Assembly (NCBI RefSeq): GCF_009711165.2
Contig: NZ_WMID02000002.1
Span: forward strand, 62,001-126,000
DNA: 64,000 nt
Direction of reading: 5' to 3'
DNA from: Flavobacterium sp. MC2016-06
GTDB taxonomy: Bacteria; Bacteroidota; Bacteroidia; Flavobacteriales; Flavobacteriaceae
The notes under the pieces were generated by a model, which had not been told where the DNA came from, did no database searches, and saw nothing but the letters and a program-made list of their open reading frames with translations. Within the stretch, counting starts at the first letter, position 1. Every line of letters starts with the position of its first letter. Positions 27,684-36,455 of this stretch are shown in pieces. A program made the translations under genes and the position numbers.

Positions 27684-27719
27684 ATCCCTTTTTGCTAAAG
27701 CAGGAAGGGATATTTTTTT
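27684..27719 (+). terminator. Intrinsic terminator after paralogue 1
   Basis: ATCCCTT/AAGGGAT stem with an inner TGC/GCA pairing, followed by a T run. Related to the terminator after the next paralogue. Confidence 0.78.
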
Positions 27720-27852
27720 GTTGAACAATTGTTAATTATCTAGGAGATTATTATTTAAAAAGGTTTTTTTTATTTTTTTATTAAAAATTGATGATTTTAT
27801 TAACAAAACCCGTTTTTTGGATTTTTTTTTCATTTTTGAATCGTAAACAGGC

Positions 27853-27882
27853 TTGTTTTATAGGGATATTATGTTAATTTAG
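27853..27882 (+). promoter_or_regulatory. Promoter of the second CxxC-less paralogue
   Basis: TTG (27853-27855), 19 nt, TAATTTAG (27875-27882). It shares spacing and the ATATTATGT spacer end with the promoter at 27134. Confidence 0.6.
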
Positions 27883-27911
27883 TCGCATTAATGTAATAAA
27901 ACCCCAATAAT

Positions 27912-28361
27912 ATGATCAGAAAACTACTTATCCTACTGTTTTTTTTGGCTCCATTTTTAATGAAGTCGCAGAATATTGTTTGGAAAACAAACTTTAATGA
28001 TGCCATTGCCATTAGCAATGAAGAAAGGAAACCACTATTGATTTATTTTACGATCGCAGGAGCGCCGTTAAAAATTGATACCGAAATTTTTAAAACGCCT
28101 GATTTTGCTGTTTGGTCGCGTGATAACGTTATTTTAGTAAAGCTTGATTTGTCAGACGATACTGTATCAGACGCTATAAGAGAGCAGAATGTAAAGATAA
28201 AAGAGGCTTTTGGTGTAGATGAGATGCCGCAAGTATGTTTTGCAATGGCTTCTGTTAGAAAAGGTAAAACAACTTTTAATGCACTAGGAAAAATGTCTTA
28301 TAAGCCGGGCGGACCACAATCATGGATAACCGAGTGTAATATACTTTTGCATCCAGAATAA
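27912..28361 (+). CDS. Exported thioredoxin-like protein lacking the CxxC (paralogue 2)
   Basis: A 149-residue sister of the preceding gene. The signal peptide ends near residue 20 (MKSQ), followed by NIVWKTNFNDAIAISNEERKPLLIYF. The active-site position reads TIAGAPLKIDTEIF with no cysteine. The block TPDFAVWSRDNVILVKLDLSD is identical in both paralogues. The cis-proline loop reads MPQVCF, so the single cysteine after it is also kept; a further cysteine lies near the C-terminus (TECN). Retention of the fold, signal peptide and this cysteine suggests a selected function rather than decay. Confidence 0.78.
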   Translation: MIRKLLILLFFLAPFLMKSQNIVWKTNFNDAIAISNEERKPLLIYFTIAGAPLKIDTEIFKTPDFAVWSRDNVILVKLDLSDDTVSDAIREQNVKIKEAFGVDEMPQVCFAMASVRKGKTTFNALGKMSYKPGGPQSWITECNILLHPE

Positions 28362-28363
28362 AA

Positions 28364-30400
28364 CTAATTTAATTTATAGAATCCCTTTTTACTGGTAGCG
28401 TGAAAAGGGATATTTTTTTTGATACAGCTTGCTTCCCAATTTTTTAAAATAGAGTAGGAGTTAGATGCGTCTGCCACTATTATTTTGGGCTTAATGTTTT
28501 CGAGCATTCGATCTAGATTTATTTTTGGCGATTGCGTTAAAATAATAATGTCAGGATTTATTTTAGTTTCATAAATTCCCGAACTGTCAATAACTAGAAT
28601 TTTCTCTCCTTTAAAAAACAACATATTTTTAAGCTTGGAATTTTCTTTTAAAATTCCAAAATTACCTACTAAATAGGAACTGAAAACTTGATTAAATTTA
28701 TTTTTTTTCAGAAGCGTATCAGTTGTAAAAAGCTTGATATTGCTCCCTGTTCTTTCAGATATTAAAGTTTGCTGTTTTGCGTTGTAAACGATAAATTCCT
28801 GTTGCTTTTCAGTTTCTCTTTTTGTGTAAATAAAAGAAAGCTGTAATAGAATTATAGAACTTAAAACAATTGTCAGTTTGATATAATCAGGTTTTTTCAG
28901 CCAAATGATACTTGAAATAATCAAGAGGTAGAAAGCCAATAAGTAATAAAAATTAAAGCTGATGTCTCTAATGACAAATGATTCAAAAGAAGCAACAAAA
29001 TGAATCATTTTATTCAAAACAAAAATACTTTTTTCAAAAATTTGCACTAGAATTGAAGGCGGACAGCTGAAAACAGCAAATAACATTACTATAATTCCAG
29101 CAATCATTATAAAAGATAAAATGGGAAGTATAATAATATTAGTTATAAAAAAAAGCCCAGGAAATTGGTGAAAATAATAAAGACACAAAGGAAGCGTGCC
29201 TATTTGTGCTGCAAAAGAAACCGTTAAAGTGTCCCAAATATATAATACTATTTTGTTTTTTGGCGACCAGATTTTTTTTAATAAAGGCTGTAACCAAAGA
29301 ATAAAAAACAAAGCCAAATAGCTCAATTGAAATCCAACTTCAAACAAAAAATAAGGTTCGAAAAGTAAGATTAATAAAATGGAAACCAATAAAGTATGAT
29401 AAATATTTGTGCTTCTTCGCAGATGATTTCCAATAGCAAGAATAGAAAACATTACAACAGAACGTAAAACCGAAGGAGATAATCCTGAGATTACAGCAAA
29501 ACTAATTAGAGATAGTAAAATGAAGATTAGTTTTATTGCAGATCCTTTTCGGGTATTTGGTATTGGTTTTAATAGAAATGAAATAAACAGCATAATAAAG
29601 CCTACATGCAGGCCAGAAACCGAAAGAATGTGTGTTGCTCCAGAATATTGATAATCTTGTATAATATCAGATGATATTTCTTGGCGCTGGCCTAAAATTA
29701 AAGCAAGCGATACGTTTAATTCGGGTTTGTTGAAATTTGCTTTTTCAAGATTTCTCAATATTCTAGAATGCAGACGACCAGAATAATACCAAATGTCTTT
29801 TTTGAGGTTTTTGTTAATTTCTATTTTTGATTTTCTACAGTAAACCTGTGCATAAATTTGTTTGTCCGACAAATATTTGCCGTAATCAAATTGATTAGGG
29901 TTTTTACTCGGTTTGCTATAATATAAAGTGGTTTTTACTCTAATGCTATTGCCAATAATTAAAGGATTAGCGGTGCTGTCCTTTTGAATATTTACTATTA
30001 CTTTACCAGAATAAGTTTTGTTGTCAATACTATTTATTATTGCGATATAACGATCGTTATACAGATTGCTTTTTAGCTTTTCGTGTAATGTAAGTGATAT
30101 ATATTCAGGGTTTTTAGAATCTGTTTTGGAGTGTATATAATTTGATGTCTTATTTGAATCTGTATGTAAAACTAGAGTGATTATACCAGTAAAAAAAGAG
30201 ATTAAATAAACAGTGAGTGCAAAAGTCGAATTTAATTTTGGTCTTTTTTTACTCCAGAAATAAAGAATCGAGAAAAGTTTACTGCAGCAGCCAAATAGTA
30301 TTAAAGTAATAAAAACGGTAGGTTTACAATAATAAGAAACAAGAATACCTAGAATAAAACAAAGCGTAATTTTGGACAAAGGAAAATCTAATACTTTCAT
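28364..30400 (-). CDS. comEC: ComEC/Rec2-family DNA uptake channel protein
   Basis: A 678-residue multi-pass inner-membrane protein, the channel that takes single-stranded DNA into the cytoplasm in natural transformation. The N-terminal membrane segments and DUF4131-like OB domain (about 100-195) are followed by the competence domain with the family signature GATHILSVSGLHVGFIMLF (about 254-272) and SPSVLRSVVMFSILAIGNHLRR. The C-terminal metallo-beta-lactamase-like domain is short and degenerate: where HxHxDH should be, the sequence reads IILTQSPKINLDR. Such loss is common in ComEC proteins of this phylum as far as I recall. It is the last gene of the surE-lpxB operon. Confidence 0.88.
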   Translation of the reverse strand: MKVLDFPLSKITLCFILGILVSYYCKPTVFITLILFGCCSKLFSILYFWSKKRPKLNSTFALTVYLISFFTGIITLVLHTDSNKTSNYIHSKTDSKNPEYISLTLHEKLKSNLYNDRYIAIINSIDNKTYSGKVIVNIQKDSTANPLIIGNSIRVKTTLYYSKPSKNPNQFDYGKYLSDKQIYAQVYCRKSKIEINKNLKKDIWYYSGRLHSRILRNLEKANFNKPELNVSLALILGQRQEISSDIIQDYQYSGATHILSVSGLHVGFIMLFISFLLKPIPNTRKGSAIKLIFILLSLISFAVISGLSPSVLRSVVMFSILAIGNHLRRSTNIYHTLLVSILLILLFEPYFLFEVGFQLSYLALFFILWLQPLLKKIWSPKNKIVLYIWDTLTVSFAAQIGTLPLCLYYFHQFPGLFFITNIIILPILSFIMIAGIIVMLFAVFSCPPSILVQIFEKSIFVLNKMIHFVASFESFVIRDISFNFYYLLAFYLLIISSIIWLKKPDYIKLTIVLSSIILLQLSFIYTKRETEKQQEFIVYNAKQQTLISERTGSNIKLFTTDTLLKKNKFNQVFSSYLVGNFGILKENSKLKNMLFFKGEKILVIDSSGIYETKINPDIIILTQSPKINLDRMLENIKPKIIVADASNSYSILKNWEASCIKKNIPFHATSKKGFYKLN
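28381..28419 (+). terminator. Intrinsic terminator of paralogue 2, inside the comEC 3' end
   Basis: ATCCCTTTT/AAAAGGGAT stem followed by eight Ts. It overlaps the last codons of the convergent comEC gene, which therefore encodes its C-terminus through a terminator. Confidence 0.75.
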
Positions 30401-30454
30401 GGAAATAAAAGTATTAAAAATTTGTAAGAAAAATACGTAAATTATTTAATTCTT

Positions 30455-30940
30455 TTACTCAATAATACGATTGATCTGAGTATAAGAATTTTGGTAATAA
30501 GATTCTTTAGTCGAAGAAATAATTACACCTTTTGAAGTGGAAGAATGAATAAATTTTATTTCGTTTGCATTTACTTCTACAATCAATCCAACATGATTAA
30601 TCTGCTTACTTTTATTGGTTTTGAAGAATATTAAATCGCCTTTTTGAGCATCATCAAATTTTATAATTTTTCCAATTTTTGCTTGTTCAAAAGAACTTCT
30701 AGGCAGTTTTATATTTTCAGATTCAAAAGTAGTAAATACCAATCCAGAGCAGTCGTAACCACTTTTAGTTGTACCGCCAGCTTTATATTTTACACCAATA
30801 TTGTCAGTCGCAGTTTCAATTAAGTGATTAACAATATTTTTGCTTTCATGTTTAGACTCCTTTTTATTTACGGTACTCGAAATAGATTTACAGGAGGTAA
30901 AAACGATTGATAGCAGGATAAAAACGATTATTTTTTTCAA
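30455..30940 (-). CDS. NlpC/P60 (C40) lipoprotein peptidase
   Basis: A 161-residue cell-wall peptidase of family C40 that cuts peptidoglycan stem peptides. Lipoprotein signal with the cysteine at about residue 17 (FTSC). Catalytic motifs: the nucleophile in GGTKSGYDCSGLVF-like context (seen as SGYDCSGLVF, Cys about 69), His in INHVGLIVEV (about 117), and a third polar residue in IHSSTSKGV. The length is typical of single-domain lipoproteins such as Spr/NlpC. It sits 12 nt downstream of lpxB and 54 nt upstream of comEC. Confidence 0.9.
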   Translation of the reverse strand: MKKIIVFILLSIVFTSCKSISSTVNKKESKHESKNIVNHLIETATDNIGVKYKAGGTTKSGYDCSGLVFTTFESENIKLPRSSFEQAKIGKIIKFDDAQKGDLIFFKTNKSKQINHVGLIVEVNANEIKFIHSSTSKGVIISSTKESYYQNSYTQINRIIE

Positions 30941-30952
30941 AATAATATTCTT

Positions 30953-32071
30953 TTAATTTTGTTTTAAAGCAGCAACAATAAGTTTTGCTGTTTTTTTACT
31001 CGCGCCGATTCCGCCTAATTTCTGCTCTAAAATATAATAGTTTTTGAGCAGTTTTTCGCGATAAGCAGGTTCTAGTAATTTTTGCAATTCTTCTTTAATG
31101 CGTTTGGTATTGCAGTCGCTTTGAATCAATTCCGTCACCACTTCTTGATCCATAATTAAGTTTACCAGCGAAATATACTTTAAGGTAATAATGCGTTTTG
31201 CAATTTGATAAGAAACAGAACTTCCTTTGTAACATACTACTTCTGGAACTTTAAAAAGTGCAGTTTCTAAAGTAGCGGTTCCCGAAGTTACCAAAGCAGC
31301 AGTAGAAGAACGAAGTAAGTCGTAAGTTTTATTCGAAACAAATTTGATGTTTTTATTGCTGATAAATTGCTGATAGAATTCAAAATCCTGACTCGGCGCA
31401 CCAGCAATTACAAATTCATAATCTTGAAAATCATTTACAACACTAAGCATTACACTCAGCATTTTTGTAATTTCTTGTTTACGGCTTCCAGGTAAAATTG
31501 CAATAATTGGTTTTTCTCCCAATTGATTTTCTTTTCTAAATGAAGTTTCATCAAAAGCAGGTTGATTTTGAATAGCATCAATTAACGGATGTCCGACAAA
31601 ATCTACAGGGAAATGATGTTTGTCTTCGTAAAAGCTTTTTTCGAAAGGCAAAATCACAAACATCTTATCGACATCTTGCTTAATCGCTTTAATTCTGTTC
31701 TCTTTCCAAGCCCAAATTTGAGGAGAAATATAATAATGTGTTTTGTAATTTAGTTCTTTAGCCCATTTTGCAATACGCATATTAAAACCAGGATAATCAA
31801 TAAAAATTAAAACATCTGGTTGAAACTCTAGAATGTCTTTTTTGCAGATTTTGATATTGTTTAAAATCGTTTTTAAATTAAAAATCACTTCGATAAAACC
31901 CATAAAAGCCAATTCACGATAGTGTTTTACCAAAGTTCCACCAGCTTTCTGCATCAAATCGCCTCCCCAAAATCTAATATCAGCTTGAGGATCTTCTTCG
32001 TACAAAGCTTTCATTAAATTAGAACCGTGTAAATCTCCAGAGGCTTCGCCAGCAATAATATAGTACTTCAT
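30953..32071 (-). CDS. lpxB: Lipid-A-disaccharide synthase
   Basis: A 372-residue glycosyltransferase (GT19) that joins UDP-diacylglucosamine and lipid X in lipid A synthesis on the inner membrane. Motifs: MKYYIIAGEASGDLHGSNLM at the N-terminus, FIDYPGFNMRIAKWAKE, YYISPQIWAWKENRIKAI, FVGHPLID, ILPGSRKQEI and TSGTATLETAL. The start at 32071 is preferred because it gives the family N-terminus; a further ATG nine codons upstream adds no homology. It lies in the surE operon, a common flavobacterial arrangement. Confidence 0.96.
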   Translation of the reverse strand: MKYYIIAGEASGDLHGSNLMKALYEEDPQADIRFWGGDLMQKAGGTLVKHYRELAFMGFIEVIFNLKTILNNIKICKKDILEFQPDVLIFIDYPGFNMRIAKWAKELNYKTHYYISPQIWAWKENRIKAIKQDVDKMFVILPFEKSFYEDKHHFPVDFVGHPLIDAIQNQPAFDETSFRKENQLGEKPIIAILPGSRKQEITKMLSVMLSVVNDFQDYEFVIAGAPSQDFEFYQQFISNKNIKFVSNKTYDLLRSSTAALVTSGTATLETALFKVPEVVCYKGSSVSYQIAKRIITLKYISLVNLIMDQEVVTELIQSDCNTKRIKEELQKLLEPAYREKLLKNYYILEQKLGGIGASKKTAKLIVAALKQN

Positions 32072-32136
32072 ATAGGTTTTTTTGAAAAGGTATTTCAATT
32101 GTCAGCAGACAATTTTCTGAATCACAAAGATAGGAT

Positions 32137-32409
32137 TTAAATAAATAAGGTAGAAATTGCCAGAACAATCACAGCCAAGACAACTCCTCTTGCCATAAAT
32201 TCTTTGTCTCTTTTTAAAAGAAGAAGAAAAACAGCTAAATCTAAAAGTGTTCCCAATGTAATTATTTTTCCAAGATATCCGTATTGTTTGATAGTTTGAA
32301 ATCCTGAAGAAATATCAAAAGTTGTAAAAAAAGTAATGAATAGATAACTTCCTAAAAGCGAAGTAAAAATTCCGATAACAAAACCAATAAGTAAATCTCT
32401 TTTATCCAT
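32137..32409 (-). CDS. Small three-TM membrane protein between surE and lpxB
   Basis: A 90-residue hydrophobic protein with three likely TM helices (about 7-28, 47-65 and 72-89). It overlaps surE by 8 nt, so it is translationally coupled, and ends 65 nt before the lpxB start. No catalytic motif is visible. Position suggests an envelope-related role, but the function is unknown. Confidence 0.75.
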   Translation of the reverse strand: MDKRDLLIGFVIGIFTSLLGSYLFITFFTTFDISSGFQTIKQYGYLGKIITLGTLLDLAVFLLLLKRDKEFMARGVVLAVIVLAISTLFI

Positions 32410-33181
32410 TTAATTTCCAAGTATTAAGTTGCTGTATTGTATGATGTGCTGTTAAATCAAATTGCACGGGAACAACAGAAATATATCCGTTTTTCAAAGC
32501 CCATTCATCAGTATCTTCACCTTTGTCTTCATTAACAAATTCTCCCGAAAGCCAATAATAATCTTTTCCAAAAGGCGTTTTTCTTTTATCAAATTTCTCA
32601 ACCCAAAGCGCTTTCGCTTGACGACAGATTTTAATCCCTTTGATTTCTTTCTCTTTTAATTTCGGGAAATTAACATTTAAAACAACACCTTCGGGAAGTT
32701 TATTGTGAAGAGTTTCTAAAGTTATTTTTTTGACAAAAGATTTTATTTGTTCAAAATCGGCATTCCAGTCAAAATCTAATAACGAAAAACCAATTGCAGG
32801 AATCCCTTCAATCCCAGCTTCAACAGCCGCGCTCATAGTTCCAGAATAAATAACGTTTATAGACGAGTTTGATCCATGATTAATTCCAGACACGCAAAGA
32901 TCTGGTTTTCTTTTTAGAATTTCATTTACTGCCAATTTCACACAATCTACAGGAGTTCCAGAGCAGCTGTATTCAGTTATAACGTCTCCTTCTTTTGAAA
33001 TTTTATCCAAAAATAAAGTATTATTAATGGTTATGGCATGTCCCATTGCACTTTGAGGTTTGTCTGGAGCAACCACAATTACGTCACCAATAGTTTTCAT
33101 AACACTGATTAAAGCTCTGATTCCAGGAGCTAGAATGCCATCATCATTAGTAACTAATATTAGAGGTTTGTCGTTTTTCAT
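32402..33181 (-). CDS. surE: 5'/3'-nucleotidase SurE
   Basis: A 259-residue metal-dependent nucleotidase that dephosphorylates nucleoside monophosphates. The N-terminal metal motif LVTNDDGILAPGIRAL is present, followed by VVVAPDKPQSAMGHAIT, SGTPVDCVKLA and CVSGINHGSN. The start at 33181 (MKNDKPLILVTNDD) is chosen over one 11 codons upstream, because the family begins just before the NDDG motif. It is the first gene of a five-gene minus-strand operon ending in comEC. A TACATTTG box at 33227-33234 could be its -7 element. Confidence 0.95.
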   Translation of the reverse strand: MKNDKPLILVTNDDGILAPGIRALISVMKTIGDVIVVAPDKPQSAMGHAITINNTLFLDKISKEGDVITEYSCSGTPVDCVKLAVNEILKRKPDLCVSGINHGSNSSINVIYSGTMSAAVEAGIEGIPAIGFSLLDFDWNADFEQIKSFVKKITLETLHNKLPEGVVLNVNFPKLKEKEIKGIKICRQAKALWVEKFDKRKTPFGKDYYWLSGEFVNEDKGEDTDEWALKNGYISVVPVQFDLTAHHTIQQLNTWKLNG

Positions 33182-33394
33182 AAGATGATTATTCTTTGTG
33201 TTTAAGTGGTTCAAATATTAAAAAAACAAATGTAATGACAGATTTTGGTTGAATAATCATAAATAAAATAAAAATTTGTTAACTAAATATCAGAAGATTT
33301 TAGCGCGTCAAACATTTTCATATCTTTAACAAAAAATTATAGTGACCTTGGCTTTAGTGGTATGGTTTTTACTGTAACTTAGATAAAAAAATTG

Positions 33395-35578
33395 ATGAAT
33401 GCTATTATTAAATTTATGAAAAGAAATTATAAAATACTTATAGCCGTATTATGCTTGTCGCTTACCTTGTTTGCGTTTAAAATGAATGCCGACAAGTCTG
33501 AAGATCCGGACCCAAATAGAGATAAAACACTTTTAGAATTGCTTGCATTTGTTATCGAAAAAGGACACTATAGTCCTGCTGAAGTAAATGATGAGTTTTC
33601 GAAAGGTATTTTTAAAGATTATATTGAAGCTTTAGACCCTTCAAAAAGGTTTTTCCTGCAATCTGATATTGATGAATTTAAGCAATATGAGTTGATGCTG
33701 GATGATCAATTTTTGAATAAGGATCTAACGTTTTTCAATCTTACTTATACAAGATTGATGAAACGTATGGAAGAAAGCAAAAAACGATATAAAACGATTT
33801 TGGCACAACCTTTCAACTATGATGTTGACGAGACTTTTAATGCAGATTATGAGCACATTCCGTATGCTAAAAACTTAACGGAAATCAATGAAAGATGGAG
33901 AAAACAAATTAAATTGTCTACGCTTTCATCGCTTGTAACAAAACAAAAAATCGAGGACGAAAAGAAGAAAAAAGATCCAGCTTACAAAGAGAAATCTTTT
34001 ACGACTTTAGAAAAAGAAACTCGTGACAGCTCATTAAAATCATTAGATGATAATTTTAGTGTTATCAAAGATTTGAATAGAGACTATTGGTTTTCTGTTT
34101 ATTTAAATTCGATAATGACTCGTTTTGACCCGCACACAAGTTATTTTGCTCCAGAAGAAAAAGACCGTTTTGATGTAAATATCAGCGGAAAATTAGAAGG
34201 AATTGGTGCAAGATTAACCAAGAAAAATGATTTTACTCAAATTGATGAATTAATTTCTGGTGGTCCAGCATGGAAAGGAAAACAACTTGAAGCTGGGGAT
34301 TTAATTTTGAAAGTAGCACAAGGAAACGAAGAGCCTGTAGATGTTGTAGGGATGCGTTTGGATGATGTTGTGAAAAAAATTAAAGGACATAAAGGAACAG
34401 AAGTAAAACTTACGGTAAAGAAAGTTGACGGAAGTATAAAAATAATTTCAATTGTTAGAGATGTTGTTGAAATTGAAGAAACGTATGCTAAATCTAGTAT
34501 TGTAGAGAAAAATGGATTGAAATATGGCGTAATTTACCTGCCTAAATTCTATATCGATTTTGAAAACAAAGACGGTCGTGATGCAGGAAAAGATATTGCT
34601 ATTGAAGTTGAAAGACTGAAAAAAGAAAATATAAACGGTATCGTACTTGATGTACGTGATGATGGTGGTGGATCTCTTTCTACTGTAGTTGATATTGCTG
34701 GTTTGTTTATTGAAGAAGGACCAATTGTTCAGGTTAAATCTGCTGGTAAAAAGAAAGAAGTTTTATACGATAAAGATAAAAAAATCGAGTGGGACGGACC
34801 TTTAGTTATCATGGTAAACAGTTTCTCCGCTTCGGCATCAGAAATTTTAGCTGCAGCAATTCAAGATTACAAACGTGGAGTAATCATTGGAAGTAAACAA
34901 ACTTATGGAAAAGGTACAGTACAAAACGTTTTAGATTTAAATCAATTTGTGCGTAACACAAATTACGGAGATTTAGGAGCTTTGAAAATTACAGGACAAA
35001 AATTCTACAGAATCAACGGAGGTTCTACTCAATTAGAAGGTGTTCATAGTGATGTTGTTATGCCAGATCGCTATGCTTACTTAAAAATGGGAGAACGAGA
35101 TATTGATAATGCAATGCCTTGGGATAAAATTGATCAAGCTGATTACAGTACTTGGACTTCTAACGAGAATTTTACTAGAGCTATTGATAATAGTAGAAAC
35201 AGAATTGCAGGAAATGATCAATTTAAATTGATTGAAGATAATGCAAAATGGATTGATGTTAAGAACAAAGAAAACACATACAGCTTAAATATTAATAGCT
35301 TCAAAGCAACTCAAGAACAGGTTGAAAATGAGGGTAAAAAATATAAACCAATTTCAGATTATAAAAATGATTTAGTTTTTAAATCATTGCCTTATGAAGA
35401 TATTGAAATGAGTAACGATGCTGCATTAAAAGAGAAAAGAGAGGCTTGGCACCAGGCTTTGGCAAAAGATGTTTATGTGGAAGAAGCATTAAATGTTTTG
35501 GATGATTTACAAGCCAAAGGTTATGTGAAGAATACTGTTACTCCTAAAATGAAAAAAGATAAATTAGTAAAATCGTAA
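33395..35578 (+). CDS. Tail-specific carboxy-terminal processing protease (S41, Tsp/Prc)
   Basis: A 727-residue periplasmic protease that degrades misfolded or marked envelope proteins from the C-terminus. A signal or anchor segment (about 12-30) is followed by an N-terminal helical domain, a PDZ domain (about 245-330, with GIGARLTKKNDFTQIDELISGGPA), the S41 catalytic domain with NSFSASASEI (nucleophile near 480) and TYGKGTVQ (general base Lys near 506), and a C-terminal DUF3340-type region. The length fits Prc rather than the shorter CtpA. It stands alone, with a terminator downstream. A start at 33416 (MKRNYKI) is also possible. Confidence 0.92.
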   Translation: MNAIIKFMKRNYKILIAVLCLSLTLFAFKMNADKSEDPDPNRDKTLLELLAFVIEKGHYSPAEVNDEFSKGIFKDYIEALDPSKRFFLQSDIDEFKQYELMLDDQFLNKDLTFFNLTYTRLMKRMEESKKRYKTILAQPFNYDVDETFNADYEHIPYAKNLTEINERWRKQIKLSTLSSLVTKQKIEDEKKKKDPAYKEKSFTTLEKETRDSSLKSLDDNFSVIKDLNRDYWFSVYLNSIMTRFDPHTSYFAPEEKDRFDVNISGKLEGIGARLTKKNDFTQIDELISGGPAWKGKQLEAGDLILKVAQGNEEPVDVVGMRLDDVVKKIKGHKGTEVKLTVKKVDGSIKIISIVRDVVEIEETYAKSSIVEKNGLKYGVIYLPKFYIDFENKDGRDAGKDIAIEVERLKKENINGIVLDVRDDGGGSLSTVVDIAGLFIEEGPIVQVKSAGKKKEVLYDKDKKIEWDGPLVIMVNSFSASASEILAAAIQDYKRGVIIGSKQTYGKGTVQNVLDLNQFVRNTNYGDLGALKITGQKFYRINGGSTQLEGVHSDVVMPDRYAYLKMGERDIDNAMPWDKIDQADYSTWTSNENFTRAIDNSRNRIAGNDQFKLIEDNAKWIDVKNKENTYSLNINSFKATQEQVENEGKKYKPISDYKNDLVFKSLPYEDIEMSNDAALKEKREAWHQALAKDVYVEEALNVLDDLQAKGYVKNTVTPKMKKDKLVKS

Positions 35579-35600
35579 GATAGAAAATTAATTTGTTATT

Positions 35601-35641
35601 AAAAACGCTCCATGAATTGTGTATTTATGGAGCGTTTTTTT
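35601..35641 (+). terminator. Intrinsic terminator after the S41 protease
   Basis: A 12-bp stem AAAACGCTCCAT/ATGGAGCGTTTT with a 13-nt loop is followed by a T run. Confidence 0.87.
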
Positions 35642-35672
35642 GTAAGTTTAATCCCTGATAGTATTATAGTAT

Positions 35673-36455
35673 ATGAAAAAGTTTTTTGTTTTAAGTTTGA
35701 TTGCGACTGCTCTTTTGTCGTGTAAAAAAGAGGTTAATGATAAAAAAGAATTGATTGAAGAAAAGCCAGTTTCTATTTTTTCAAATCAAAATACTACAGA
35801 TTCGTTATATTCTGTAGCTTATCTGCCTACATCAACTACAAAACAAATTGTGAAACATCAATATTATACACTTTCTTATAACGAAAAATTTGAACAGGCT
35901 GAGTGGGTTGCTTACGAATTGAAGAAAGAAAATTTGATAAATAGAAATTATAAACGACCTTATTTTATTGAAGATCCAAAAGTTATGACAGGTTCTGCGG
36001 ATTGGAGAAATTATAAAAAATCAGGATACGACAAAGGACATCTTTGTCCTGCGGCCGATATGGAGTTTGATGAAAATGCTTATAATGATACTTTTTATAC
36101 ATCGAATATTTCGCCTCAGAAACATGATTTTAATAGCGGCATCTGGAATAGATTGGAGCAGAAAACGCGTTATTGGGCAGAGAAGTACAATGATATTTAT
36201 GTAGTAACGGGAGGAATTTTGAAAGATTCGGATAAAAAAATAGGAACAGAAAAAGTTTCTGTCCCTACCTATTTTTATAAAATCGTTCTGGCTAAATCTG
36301 GGAATGAACATAAAGCAATTGCTTTTTTAGTTCCTAATGAAGACAGCGATAAGTCTCTTTATGATTTTGTTGTTCCTATTGAAACTTTAGAAAAAATGAC
36401 TGGAATTGATTTTTTTCCGAATTTAAAAAACTTAAAAAGCAGTCAAAGCTTTTAA
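35673..36455 (+). CDS. DNA/RNA non-specific endonuclease (NUC1 family) lipoprotein
   Basis: A 260-residue sugar-non-specific nuclease of the betabeta-alpha-metal type. The lipoprotein signal has its cysteine at about residue 17 (LLSC), so it is exported and membrane-anchored. The catalytic motif YDKGHLCPAADM (about 120-131) corresponds to DRGH of Serratia nuclease, with the general-base His and Lys in place of Arg. TFYTSNISPQKHDFNSGIWNRLE carries the metal-ligand Asn. A role in scavenging nucleotides or degrading environmental DNA is likely. Its 3' end overlaps the convergent rpe gene by 24 nt. Confidence 0.9.
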   Translation: MKKFFVLSLIATALLSCKKEVNDKKELIEEKPVSIFSNQNTTDSLYSVAYLPTSTTKQIVKHQYYTLSYNEKFEQAEWVAYELKKENLINRNYKRPYFIEDPKVMTGSADWRNYKKSGYDKGHLCPAADMEFDENAYNDTFYTSNISPQKHDFNSGIWNRLEQKTRYWAEKYNDIYVVTGGILKDSDKKIGTEKVSVPTYFYKIVLAKSGNEHKAIAFLVPNEDSDKSLYDFVVPIETLEKMTGIDFFPNLKNLKSSQSF

